DNA from: JABDDM01 sp038240295
GTDB lineage: Bacteria > Bacteroidota > Ignavibacteria > Palsa-1295
Direction of reading: 5' to 3'
Assembly: GCA_038240295.1 (NCBI GenBank)
Contig: JBBSDW010000014.1
Span: 1-33,838, forward strand
DNA length: 33,838 nucleotides
Shown: piece by piece, positions 14,916 through 23,071 of the stretch
How the letters are laid out: each line of letters begins with the position of its first letter
Position numbering within the stretch: the first letter of the stretch is position 1
The notes under the pieces: model-generated
Seen by the model: the letters and a program-made list of their open reading frames with translations, nothing else
The model's database searches: none
What the model was told of the DNA's origin: nothing
Position numbers and translations under genes: made by a program

Positions 14916-15773
14916 TTATTGAAGTCGTTTTAATCTGCCCTCGACGCGTGAGCGGTATTCGGTTTCGGGATATTGCGCGAGCAGCCGCCCGTAGGCAGCT
15001 TTCGCGGCGTCCTTGTTGCCAAGTTTTTCATACGATTCTCCGATCTTGAACTGCGAATCGTCTGCTTTGGGCGATGTTGCGTATCCATCTACGACAGACT
15101 GGAAGCTCGCGACGGCATCGGTATACCTGCTGAGCGCATACTGCGATTCGCCGCGCCAGTAAAGATAGTTGGGCGAATAGGGCGAGGCCGCGTCATCGCG
15201 CGAGAGTTCATCGAAGGCGTTCATTGCCTCCTCGTATCGCGCTTCGTTAAAAAGCTGTAGTGCACGAGCGTATCGCTCAGGGCTCGTACTTCCACCGGTT
15301 CCAGAGCTTGGCAATGGGGTGCCCGGCGGAATTCCTCCACTCGGAGGGGCGCTGAATGTTTTTGCGGACGACGGCACCATCGAAGGCTGCGTTTGAGGCG
15401 GCATAGGCGGTGACATCGAAGGCAGACGGTACCCGCTCGAGCTTTGAACGCGTTGCTGTTCGATCAGACTGCGAAGACGCGCAACTTCGATTTCAAGATT
15501 CTTGATCCGCATGCGGTCGACGGCAAGCGCGGTCGACATCGTGTCGATCAGATCGACGAGATGCGACTGCACGATCAGCAACGAGTCTGTCGATTTTCCA
15601 CCGGCTGCGTTATTTCGCGCGGCGGCGGCGGCTGTGGTGCGGCGCGTCTGCTGCGATGGCCGGCAGCCGACGCCAAACAAAATGATCAAGAGAGCCAGCG
15701 CAAAAAACTGCGTTCGCTTCCACGATCGAGATTTATATGCTGCACGGAGCGAGAACAACAAGCTGTTCGACAT
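14916..15773 (-). CDS. CpoB/YbgF-like lipoprotein with coiled coil and TPR domain
   Basis: 285 residues from ATG 15773 (a GTG at 15809 is possible). The signal segment FFALALLIILFGVGC gives a lipobox cysteine (about residue 37). A helical segment at ~65-110 (LVDLIDTMSTALAVDRMRIK, NLEIEVARLRSLIEQQRVQ) fits the trimerising coiled coil of CpoB. A Pro/Ser-rich linker leads to TPR repeats at ~170-283: ERYARALQLFNEARYEEAMN, YLYWRGESQYALSRYTDAVA, FKIGESYEKLGNKDAAKAAY. In E. coli CpoB links Tol-Pal to peptidoglycan synthesis. No tol or pal gene is present here, so that partnership is inference. Confidence 0.85.
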   Translation of the reverse strand: MSNSLLFSLRAAYKSRSWKRTQFFALALLIILFGVGCRPSQQTRRTTAAAAARNNAAGGKSTDSLLIVQSHLVDLIDTMSTALAVDRMRIKNLEIEVARLRSLIEQQRVQSSSGYRLPSMSPPMPPQTQPSMVPSSAKTFSAPPSGGIPPGTPLPSSGTGGSTSPERYARALQLFNEARYEEAMNAFDELSRDDAASPYSPNYLYWRGESQYALSRYTDAVASFQSVVDGYATSPKADDSQFKIGESYEKLGNKDAAKAAYGRLLAQYPETEYRSRVEGRLKRLQ

Positions 15774-15861
15774 CACAATGGATCGAGCATTCAAGAGCGA
15801 TTTGAGCACGCGGGTACTGGTTGAGCCACGATTGGCGCCCAGCGACCTCCTATCAGATTGC

Positions 15862-15890
15862 GAAATATACTAAACTTCTCGGCGATTCAA
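15862..15890 (-). promoter_or_regulatory. Promoter of the CpoB-like/barrel operon (TTG, 18 bp, TATATTTC)
   Basis: On the minus strand TTG (15888-15890), an 18-bp spacer and TATATTTC (15862-15869), one mismatch from TAnnTTTG. It would give a leader of about 80 nt. Confidence 0.5.
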
Positions 15891-15964
15891 GCGTGTTTGG
15901 GGTCAAGAATATGGAAAATGATCGTCTATCATGCAAGAAAGGTCGCGATTTCGCTTATTTGCGG

Positions 15965-15972
15965 TATCTTTG
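15965..15972 (+). promoter_or_regulatory. -7 element TATCTTTG before lpxC-fabZ
   Basis: TATCTTTGC is identical to the dcd -7 element and sits 39 bp before the chosen ATG. The -33 site is weak (TCG where TTG is expected at 19 bp spacing). It is back to back with the promoter of the divergent lipoprotein operon. Confidence 0.5.
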
Positions 15973-16011
15973 CAGTGAATTCAAGTGGCTCGGGAGTGTC
16001 TAAAGCAACGC

Positions 16012-17427
16012 ATGCGTCCAAATCAACGTACTATTCGTGCATCAAGCCGTTTTGAAGGCGTCGGCCTTCATACGGGGAATGCGAGCACGATCGAGTTTCA
16101 TCCAGCGCCCGAGAACTACGGAATTCGCTTTGTCCGAAAAGATATCGACGGCTCTCCAGAAATACCTGCGCTTGTAGATTTTGTTACAGATATCTCGCGA
16201 GGCACTACGCTCACGAACGATGGAGCGAGCGTTCATACGGTCGAACATGTGCTCGCTTCAGTCGTGGGTCTTGAGATCGACAATGTACGCATTGAACTAA
16301 CGGCCAACGAACCTCCGATCGGAGATGGCAGCGCCGAGCCCTATGTCTCAACATTGATTGCAGCCGGATTTGAAGAGCAATCGGCAGCACGAATGTATCT
16401 CGTGATCGATGAAGCGATCAGCTACTCGAACGAAGCGAAGGGCGTCGAGATGGTAGCGTTGCCGCTCGCTGATGATTACCGAATGACCGTGATGGTGGAT
16501 TATCACAATCCAGCGCTCGGGAGTCAGCACACGGGTCTTTTCTCGCTTCAAAAAGAATTCGTTACCGAGTTCGCACCGGCACGAACGTTCTGCTTTTTGC
16601 ATGAGGTCGAGATGCTGCGCGAACATGGACTCATCAAAGGCGGCAATCTCGATAACGCGATCGTCATCGTGGATCGCGATCTCGACGAAGCAGAGTTGCT
16701 TCGCATGAGCACGAAACTTGGCATCACCGGATCGGTCATTCTCGGTACGAACGGCGTCTTGAACAATCGTCAGCTTCGCTTCAAGAATGAGCCTGCTCGT
16801 CATAAGCTGCTTGACCTTCTGGGCGATCTTGCGCTTGTCGGTGCGCCGATGCAATCGCAAATCTTAGCCGCTCGTCCGGGACACGCTTCAAACGTTGAAT
16901 TCGCTCGCAAGCTTCGAAAGCTCTTCGCAAAAAAGTCGATGCTTAAAAAATATACGACGACTTCGACCAAGAATGTCATCTTCGATATTGAGGCGATCGA
17001 GCGCATCATGCCCCACCGCTATCCGATGCTTCTCATCGATCGGATCATCGAGATGGATCTCGATGCAGGCGCTCGCCGGATCGTTGGGCTTAAAAATGTG
17101 ACGTACAACGAGCCCTTCTTCATGGGACATTTCCCGCAAAAGCCGGTAATGCCCGGTGTCCTCATTCTCGAAGCGATGGCGCAGGCCGGAGGAATGCTGC
17201 TGCTTAATTCGGTCGAAGATCCCGAGAAGAAATTGATCTTTTTCATGTCGATCGACAAGGCGAAATTTCGGAAGCCTGTCGTACCCGGCGATCAATTGAT
17301 CTTTGAACTCAAGATGATGCGCGAACGAGGCAAGACATTTCAGATGTCAGGCACAGCGACCGTCGACGGTCAGCTGGTTTCCGAGGCGGAATTCATGGCA
17401 GCGATCGTCGATAAAGAGCCCGGTTGA
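16012..17427 (+). CDS. lpxC/fabZ: Bifunctional UDP-3-O-acyl-GlcNAc deacetylase / 3-hydroxyacyl-ACP dehydratase (LpxC-FabZ fusion)
   Basis: 471 residues. The N-terminal ~310 residues are LpxC, the zinc deacetylase that commits UDP-acyl-GlcNAc to lipid A: Glu78-His79 in HTVEHVLAS, and His264 and Asp268 in RHKLLDLLGD. The C-terminal ~145 residues are FabZ: MPHRYPMLLIDR, then GHFPQKPVMPGVLILEAMAQ with catalytic His373 and Glu387, 14 apart as in E. coli FabZ. The fusion is characteristic of Bacteroidetes/Chlorobi. With ATG 16012 the zinc histidine falls at 79 as in E. coli LpxC, which supports that start over the GTG at 15985. lpxA follows 2 bp later, so both act from one message. Confidence 0.97.
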   Translation: MRPNQRTIRASSRFEGVGLHTGNASTIEFHPAPENYGIRFVRKDIDGSPEIPALVDFVTDISRGTTLTNDGASVHTVEHVLASVVGLEIDNVRIELTANEPPIGDGSAEPYVSTLIAAGFEEQSAARMYLVIDEAISYSNEAKGVEMVALPLADDYRMTVMVDYHNPALGSQHTGLFSLQKEFVTEFAPARTFCFLHEVEMLREHGLIKGGNLDNAIVIVDRDLDEAELLRMSTKLGITGSVILGTNGVLNNRQLRFKNEPARHKLLDLLGDLALVGAPMQSQILAARPGHASNVEFARKLRKLFAKKSMLKKYTTTSTKNVIFDIEAIERIMPHRYPMLLIDRIIEMDLDAGARRIVGLKNVTYNEPFFMGHFPQKPVMPGVLILEAMAQAGGMLLLNSVEDPEKKLIFFMSIDKAKFRKPVVPGDQLIFELKMMRERGKTFQMSGTATVDGQLVSEAEFMAAIVDKEPG

Positions 17428-17429
17428 TC

Positions 17430-18239
17430 ATGCCAACAATTCATCCTACAGCGATTATCGACCCGCGTGCGGTGCTTGCCGACGACGTGGAGATTGGACC
17501 CTACGTGATCATCGAAGACGATGTTGAGATCGACGAGGGTTGCGTGATCCAGCATCACGCATTCATCGGACATGGCGCAAGGCTCGGCAAACGATGCAAA
17601 GTCCATCATGCAGCCGTGGTTTCGAATGTTCCACAGGATCTCAAGTTCAAAGGTTCGGAGAAGACCTATGTAATCGTTGGCGACGATACGACGATTCGGG
17701 AATTTGCAACGCTTCACCGCGCCACTGAACATAATTTCGAGACCAACGCCGGCACGCTCGACGGCACAACGCGCATCGGAAAGTCCTGTCTGGTTATGGC
17801 CTATGCGCACGTCGCGCACGATTGCCTGATCGGCGATGAGGTGATCCTATCGAACATGGTCCAGATGGCGGGACACGTGAGCATCGAGTCATTCGCGATT
17901 ATCGGTGGAGGATGTTTGATCCATCAGTTCTCATTGATCGGCACAATGGCAATGGTGGGCGGTGGTTCACAGATCCGCAAGGATATCCCTCCGTTCGCGC
18001 TCATCGGCGGCGAAACATTGCGCTTTAGCGGTATCAACAAGATCGGTCTGCAACGCCGAGGAAAATCTCCGGAAACGATCGCGGCCATTAAATCGGCCTA
18101 CGCAACGATCTATACCTCAGGACTCAATTTCAGCGACGGCATCAAGCAATTAATTGCGGAGGGCCTGGCTTCCATCCCAGAGGTCAATCAGATCATCGAA
18201 TTCATTCAGGGATCCAAACGAGGCATTGTCGGCAACTGA
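17430..18239 (+). CDS. lpxA: UDP-N-acetylglucosamine O-acyltransferase
   Basis: 269 residues. A left-handed beta-helix of hexapeptide repeats (AIIDPRAVLADDVEIGPYVI onward) is followed by a helical C-terminal domain from ~195. The catalytic motif is AYAHVAHDC, with His130 as the general base by family alignment. SLIGTMAMVGGGSQIRKDIP matches the LpxA rather than the LpxD class. It transfers a 3-hydroxyacyl chain from ACP to UDP-GlcNAc, the first step of lipid A synthesis, in the cytosol. It is directly downstream of lpxC-fabZ, and converges on the HAD gene 14 bp away with no visible terminator between. Confidence 0.97.
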   Translation: MPTIHPTAIIDPRAVLADDVEIGPYVIIEDDVEIDEGCVIQHHAFIGHGARLGKRCKVHHAAVVSNVPQDLKFKGSEKTYVIVGDDTTIREFATLHRATEHNFETNAGTLDGTTRIGKSCLVMAYAHVAHDCLIGDEVILSNMVQMAGHVSIESFAIIGGGCLIHQFSLIGTMAMVGGGSQIRKDIPPFALIGGETLRFSGINKIGLQRRGKSPETIAAIKSAYATIYTSGLNFSDGIKQLIAEGLASIPEVNQIIEFIQGSKRGIVGN

Positions 18240-18253
18240 AGGCTTCCTGCTTA

Positions 18254-18880
18254 TTAGAGGATGACTCTCTGCGCGTTGCTTCCAATGATCACCATTTGCT
18301 TACCGATCGCTTCAGGAACGTCCCTCCATGATGCAGCGCGAACGACGCGGCCTGACAAGCGTTCAGCCTGATTCAACGGATAGTCTCCAAAAAGTATCGG
18401 GTACATCCCCGCTGCGGCGTACTCTTCCACATACGTGAGGCGATCGTCGATGATGTTCCGAGCGCCGATCTCTTTGCAGATCACGTGTTTTGGTGTTCGG
18501 TCGATCTGGTAACTCGCGAGGATGACGTCGGTAAATATTCCTGGAAAATGAAGTTCGAGATATTCACGCGTAATAGCTTCGAGCGAACGAAGCCGCGCGG
18601 TGACAACAATCAAATCATACGATTTCTTTAGCTCTGTGAGTATCGGCAGAGCATCGTCAAACGGCGGATGATCTCGACCAGCTGGTTCGATGGCGAATCG
18701 ATTTGCAAACGTGTTACCGTCGCTTCGCGTGCAGCCGAAGACTTCCGCAAGCATGACTTGCGGTGCAGTCTGATACGGCAAATGGTGAAGGCCCAATTGT
18801 TCGGCGACCCACTCGCGAAGCGGGTGCGTCCATGGGCGAAGCGTATCATCAAGATCGACGGCGATCAGCGGTCTGCTCAT
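18254..18880 (-). CDS. HAD-superfamily phosphatase/nucleotidase-like protein
   Basis: 208 residues. HAD motif I is VDLDDTLRP (7-15, nucleophile Asp and acid/base Asp), motif II is IVVTARLRS (~95-103), and motif IV is IIDDRLTYVEEYAAAGMYPI (~142-161). The insert after motif I is helical. The layout resembles uncharacterised nucleotidase-like HAD proteins; the substrate is not evident. A terminator of the upstream T9SS gene ends 19 bp before its ATG, so expression must come from readthrough or from a promoter overlapping the terminator. Confidence 0.8.
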   Translation of the reverse strand: MSRPLIAVDLDDTLRPWTHPLREWVAEQLGLHHLPYQTAPQVMLAEVFGCTRSDGNTFANRFAIEPAGRDHPPFDDALPILTELKKSYDLIVVTARLRSLEAITREYLELHFPGIFTDVILASYQIDRTPKHVICKEIGARNIIDDRLTYVEEYAAAGMYPILFGDYPLNQAERLSGRVVRAASWRDVPEAIGKQMVIIGSNAQRVIL

Positions 18881-18898
18881 TTAACAAAAATCCCGATC

Positions 18899-18934
18899 AA
18901 AAAAAAGAGGCCTTCGCATTCCTGCGAAGGCCTC
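18899..18934 (-). terminator. Intrinsic terminator of the giant T9SS gene
   Basis: A perfect 12-bp stem, GAGGCCTTCGCA and TGCGAAGGCCTC, with a 4-nt loop, followed on the minus strand by eight T residues. It begins 21 bp after the stop codon of the T9SS gene and is a textbook rho-independent terminator. Confidence 0.93.
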
Positions 18935-18955
18935 TCGAACTGAGAAGTAAGGATC

Positions 18956-21900
18956 TTACTTCGAAAGCGTCATCTTGCGTGTTGCAGAGAACTGGCCGCT
19001 TGTGATCTTGTACATGTAGGTACCAGAAGGCAGCGTGCTCTGATCATCGCCCTTTGCATCAAAGAAGATGTTCGAGGTGCCTGCGTTTGCATCGCCGTTA
19101 TAGAGCGTGCGAACGACCTGTCCGAGCATGTTATAAACGACCAGCTGTGTCGGTCCACCAACCGGCAGCGTAAAGCTGATCATGGTCGAAGGATTGAACG
19201 GGTTCGGATAGTTCTGCTCGAGTGCGTAGTTGGTCGGCTGTGCGATCGCAACTTCAACTGTGTTCGAGACATGCTGTGCACCATTCAGATCGCGCTGAAT
19301 GATACGGTAGTTGTAGACACCTGGCTTGACACCGCGGTCGGTGAACGAGTACCCCGTTGTCTGGGTGCTGTTCGTAACCGTGCTGCGGACATCGCCAACG
19401 TGGTTCCACTGGGCATTTGCATCGGCCTTCGGCTGACGCTCGACCTCGAAGCCCTGGTTGTCGACTTCCTTGGCAGTTGCCCAGGTCAGCAACGCATTGC
19501 CGTTCTGGTTGATACCATGGATGTAGAGCAACTCGACCGGCAGTAGAACGCTGCGGCTGACGAGCGGACGGATCATTGGAGTGTAGCTACCGCCCCAGAT
19601 CTCATATCCGTAGTTAACGCTGGTTCTCCATGCGAGCGGATTGCCAGCAGGACCCATCGTCGGCCACCAGCCATTCGAAGGAGTCCATCCCGACCAACCA
19701 CCTGATCCAGCCGTGACTTCAAGAGCCCACACGCAAGATACATCGCCGTTGTTGATCGTTGAGGAAGCCTGCGAACCAAGCGGATCATTATAGATCGGCG
19801 GAATCTGAGGTGTGAATGCATCCGCAACGCGAATGATACCACCACCCTTCGACAAGTTACCACCGACCATCATATTGTTGAGACCAAGCTGGCTAACCGA
19901 GATCCAGTACACACCCTTCGTAGCGCCGGCATCGGCACCACCTGGAAGGATCTGCGGCTTCGGGAAGTAGTATGGCCAGAACTGGTTAAAGAATCCACCC
20001 TGACGAACATCGGTAAATGTTGCGATCGTGTCACCAGGAGTGCAGCTGCTTGGGTCACCGCTGAGCAGCGAGATACGAATCGGCTCGTTCGCCTGGTTAG
20101 CATCCGAGAAATATACTCGTACGCCATAGACCGTATCCTTTGTGACCAAGCGGAATTTTGTAGCGAAGCTACCATTGTTACCCTGGAAGCCGACGCCCTG
20201 ACCGACTTCGTTGACGACCTGCGGCCAGTCGTTACCTGCGCCCTGCGCTGGAGACAAGCCTGCGTTGTCGTAAGCAAACTCCTGCGTAAGACCACCTGCT
20301 TCTTCAACATTAAGTGTAAAGAGCGTGTAGGTAGTGTTGTCCTCCTCGTAGGAATCATAGCCAGGCTGAGCCAGCCATGCATTGACCTGATACTCACCCT
20401 GGTGCCCAGCGTTCTGTGCATTCCAGTTCGGCATCTGGATGGTGGTGTCCGTGCCACCGACGATCGACGTTACCGTCGTGGTCTGGTAGTACTTCGTTTC
20501 GCCATCGACGTTGCTAATGATCTGAACGCGTACTGGGAATGCCACAGCGACATCAGTCGAGTTGTTGGCAATGTGTACATAGATCGGAAGCGACACAGCC
20601 TGTGACGCAGGAATCTTCGTATACGGATTGACAACGCGTACCCACATGATCTCGATCTCTGGCTTGCGCGGAACCTGAACGGAGAGGTTATCTACGTACC
20701 AGTCATCGTTATCGTCTGTCGGCGGCGGAAGTGCGCTACCATCAAACTTCGCTTTCAAACGAAGACGGAAGCGGAATTTATTGTTGAAATAGTCGGTGGC
20801 TGGCAACGAATTTTCAAGGCGCACGAACATGCGCTTGAACTCGAAGTCATGGCCTCCGTCGATAGATGCAATGCTTGTCCAACCGCTGGTGGAAGGATTA
20901 CAGGCAGGCTCCAGTGGATTCTTGAATTCAAGTGTCAACGAATCGCCTCTGCGAATGACGTTGCCGAGAATATTGAGAACCGTGTGTTCCGGTCCGTACA
21001 TGACATCGGCATCCCAAAGCCACGGATAGGTCGTTCTGCCGGTACGCTCGTAGTCAAATGCGAGTCCAGCTTTCGTCTGTCCCTGGAGATTAAGAGGAAA
21101 ACTGACCAGCGTATCGCCGACGCCGCTTCCCTGATAACTATTGCCATCGATATCCTGACGATCAAGCCGGATTACGGGAGACGCATACTGATGCGGTCCG
21201 AAGCCAACCACATTGTCGCGTGGCGGAGGCGGATCGAACGTGGCGTCTTCACCATTGACAACCTGAGCGCCGATCGAGATCCACTTCTGCTGATCCGGGA
21301 TATCACCCGAAGTTGTTACGCTATAATTATTCGAACCATCGTTGAATGGAAGCGTCTGGGTGCGGACACCGAAGACACGGATACAGGTCGTATCATCGAA
21401 CGGCCATACGTCGCCAATATAATTATCGTTGGTATCAAAGGATGTCGCAATAGCGCAAGCCTTGAATGTACCAAGCTGATTCAGGATATTCGGATTGGTT
21501 GCGTAGGGAGTGAAATCAAGCACCTGGCGCTGTTCGCCTGGAGCCATGTTCAGCAAATTCGAAGTACGTCCATAGACAGCAATACCTGTAACGACATTGC
21601 GGATCTGGAAGCGAACTTTGAAACTCTGCACCACAGAGTCAACATTCTTGAACGTTGCCTTCGGCGTCATTGAAGTGCCAAGGCAGATTTCGTAATTACG
21701 CGGCGGGAAATCGACCGTGATCGCACGAACAACGTTGTGCCAGCGCTTGAACTTGAGCGCCCACTGACCCGACTGACGGAAGTTCTTGTTGCAATTCGGG
21801 CAACCTGGATTGACAGCGTCCCAACGATTCTTATAAAGAACCGATGTTGCCTGCGTACCAGTCTCATTCGTCAAACCGATGGAGACGTTATTCTGGAACA

Positions 21901-22690
21901 AGCGCCAAGCCAGGATCGGCGGGAAGCTATTGATAGCACCCGAGAACGGTCCGTAATTGATCTGTACGCTCGAATCCTGGCGCGTGATAACGATCTGGAA
22001 TTTCTTGATGTAAATCCTGTCGGCGCCACTGCTTGTCGTGCTTGCAGGCGAGAAGCTATTTGGGCTACCCGGACGCAGACGGAAATTGTAGAAATTGATC
22101 ATCATCGTATCGAGCGACGGGCTCGTACGAACGTATACGCGCGAAGAATCGCCCGTTGCTCTGATGTCGAGATCTGCCCACATGGCAGCGATCATCGCAT
22201 GGGGTGCGTTGGCGATCCCTGTGGCAGACGTCAGATCCTGAGCACTGCGGCTCTGATACTTCGTTTGCTGATCGCTACGGAATCCAACGAGACCGTTCGA
22301 ACCGATATAGAGGCTGTCGTAATTTCCGTTATAGAAATTGAACGTGAAGCCAATGGGGATCGGGCCAGCGACAGAATTGTCAGCTGTATCGGCACCAGCC
22401 GGGTTCATCAGATTCGCCGGATCCAGGAAATAATAGCCTGGACGGTAAAACTGACGCATACCGGAGCCGATTCGAGTCCAGGTTGTAGGCTGGAAACTGG
22501 TATCGACGAAGAAATAATTAGGACGCCACGGCAGCGGAGCATTATCATCCGAATCGACTACGTAATAGCCGGTCGAAAGAACGTTTGGCTCGCCGCGACG
22601 GTCGCCGGACTGGGCCTTCACATTACCCGCTTTGTAAAGCAGGAGTGCGGCCAAGACCAACAAGGACATGCTTAGTACACGTCTCATCAT
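18956..22690 (-). CDS. Giant secreted surface protein with T9SS type A sorting domain
   Basis: 1244 residues from the ATG pair at 22690/22687. The signal peptide MMRRVLSMSLLVLAALLLY has cleavage near NVKAQS. At ~95-300 is a beta domain with the motif FNFYNGNYDSLYIGSNGLVG, common in Bacteroidetes and nidogen-like surface proteins. At ~330-480 are CARDB-like beta-sandwich stretches (FPPRNYEICLGTSMTPKATF). A second CARDB-like unit (~700-800) contains AWLAQPGYDSYEEDNTTYTL. A FN3-like unit (~1040-1140) has LLTWATAKEVDNQGFEVERQ and NYRIIQRDLNGAQHVSNTVE. The T9SS tail (~1155-1244) begins EQNYPNPFNPSTMISFTLP and ends ATRKMTLSK. It would be exported by the type IX system and anchored or released at the surface; ligand unknown. 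The gene has its own terminator and a long structured leader. Confidence 0.9.
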   Translation of the reverse strand: MMRRVLSMSLLVLAALLLYKAGNVKAQSGDRRGEPNVLSTGYYVVDSDDNAPLPWRPNYFFVDTSFQPTTWTRIGSGMRQFYRPGYYFLDPANLMNPAGADTADNSVAGPIPIGFTFNFYNGNYDSLYIGSNGLVGFRSDQQTKYQSRSAQDLTSATGIANAPHAMIAAMWADLDIRATGDSSRVYVRTSPSLDTMMINFYNFRLRPGSPNSFSPASTTSSGADRIYIKKFQIVITRQDSSVQINYGPFSGAINSFPPILAWRLFQNNVSIGLTNETGTQATSVLYKNRWDAVNPGCPNCNKNFRQSGQWALKFKRWHNVVRAITVDFPPRNYEICLGTSMTPKATFKNVDSVVQSFKVRFQIRNVVTGIAVYGRTSNLLNMAPGEQRQVLDFTPYATNPNILNQLGTFKACAIATSFDTNDNYIGDVWPFDDTTCIRVFGVRTQTLPFNDGSNNYSVTTSGDIPDQQKWISIGAQVVNGEDATFDPPPPRDNVVGFGPHQYASPVIRLDRQDIDGNSYQGSGVGDTLVSFPLNLQGQTKAGLAFDYERTGRTTYPWLWDADVMYGPEHTVLNILGNVIRRGDSLTLEFKNPLEPACNPSTSGWTSIASIDGGHDFEFKRMFVRLENSLPATDYFNNKFRFRLRLKAKFDGSALPPPTDDNDDWYVDNLSVQVPRKPEIEIMWVRVVNPYTKIPASQAVSLPIYVHIANNSTDVAVAFPVRVQIISNVDGETKYYQTTTVTSIVGGTDTTIQMPNWNAQNAGHQGEYQVNAWLAQPGYDSYEEDNTTYTLFTLNVEEAGGLTQEFAYDNAGLSPAQGAGNDWPQVVNEVGQGVGFQGNNGSFATKFRLVTKDTVYGVRVYFSDANQANEPIRISLLSGDPSSCTPGDTIATFTDVRQGGFFNQFWPYYFPKPQILPGGADAGATKGVYWISVSQLGLNNMMVGGNLSKGGGIIRVADAFTPQIPPIYNDPLGSQASSTINNGDVSCVWALEVTAGSGGWSGWTPSNGWWPTMGPAGNPLAWRTSVNYGYEIWGGSYTPMIRPLVSRSVLLPVELLYIHGINQNGNALLTWATAKEVDNQGFEVERQPKADANAQWNHVGDVRSTVTNSTQTTGYSFTDRGVKPGVYNYRIIQRDLNGAQHVSNTVEVAIAQPTNYALEQNYPNPFNPSTMISFTLPVGGPTQLVVYNMLGQVVRTLYNGDANAGTSNIFFDAKGDDQSTLPSGTYMYKITSGQFSATRKMTLSK

Positions 22691-22991
22691 CGTTGCAGGT
22701 TTAATAAAGTGGAAACAACTGTGAATACTAACACTAATGAGTTTTAACACACACTCGTTTTTGGATCGAAGGCCTAAAAGGCCCGAAGATCCGGTCAACC
22801 AACTCTCAACTAAGGAAGCAAATACAACCGAAGTGCTTCCGATGAGCCGATACATAGCGGCTCACCCAAATCGCTCAAAATAAGCCAAAAAGACCGTAAA
22901 TGGTGAGCCTTTCGATCCCGTCAGCGGCCTTCAGAGACTCAACTGCCAACGTTTTTTCTGTCCTGGCATCAATTGCCCGGTCATAAAGATA
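22691..22991 (-). promoter_or_regulatory. Long structured 5' leader of the giant T9SS gene, with possible promoter
   Basis: The gap to dprA is 381 bp and holds no convincing gene. A TATCTTTA element (22984-22991) is a fair -7 site, with TTG 23 bp away; it would give a ~290-nt leader. The leader holds hairpins at 22843-22864 (TGAGCCG/CGGCTCA), 22814-22840 (GGAAGCA/TGCTTCC) and 22763-22792 (GGATC-GGCCT/AGGCC-GATCC). GGCTCACC at 22859-22866 can instead pair with GGTGAGCC at 22902-22909, so two folds exclude each other. It matches no riboswitch class I can recognise. Confidence 0.45.
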
Positions 22992-23071
22992 CGAAAAAAT
23001 CCACGACTCGCACTCAAAAAGACCTACGAGATGGTAAAAGGTTACAGCCTCAAGCAAAAAAAAATCCGAGC

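Noticed and set aside
16348..16860. 170-codon minus-strand frame
   Set aside because: Antisense to lpxC, whose catalytic motifs are intact.
20849..22675. Two long plus-strand frames (274 and 312 codons)
   Set aside because: Antisense to the giant T9SS gene; their Arg/Ile-rich products are typical of shadows of GC-rich coding DNA.
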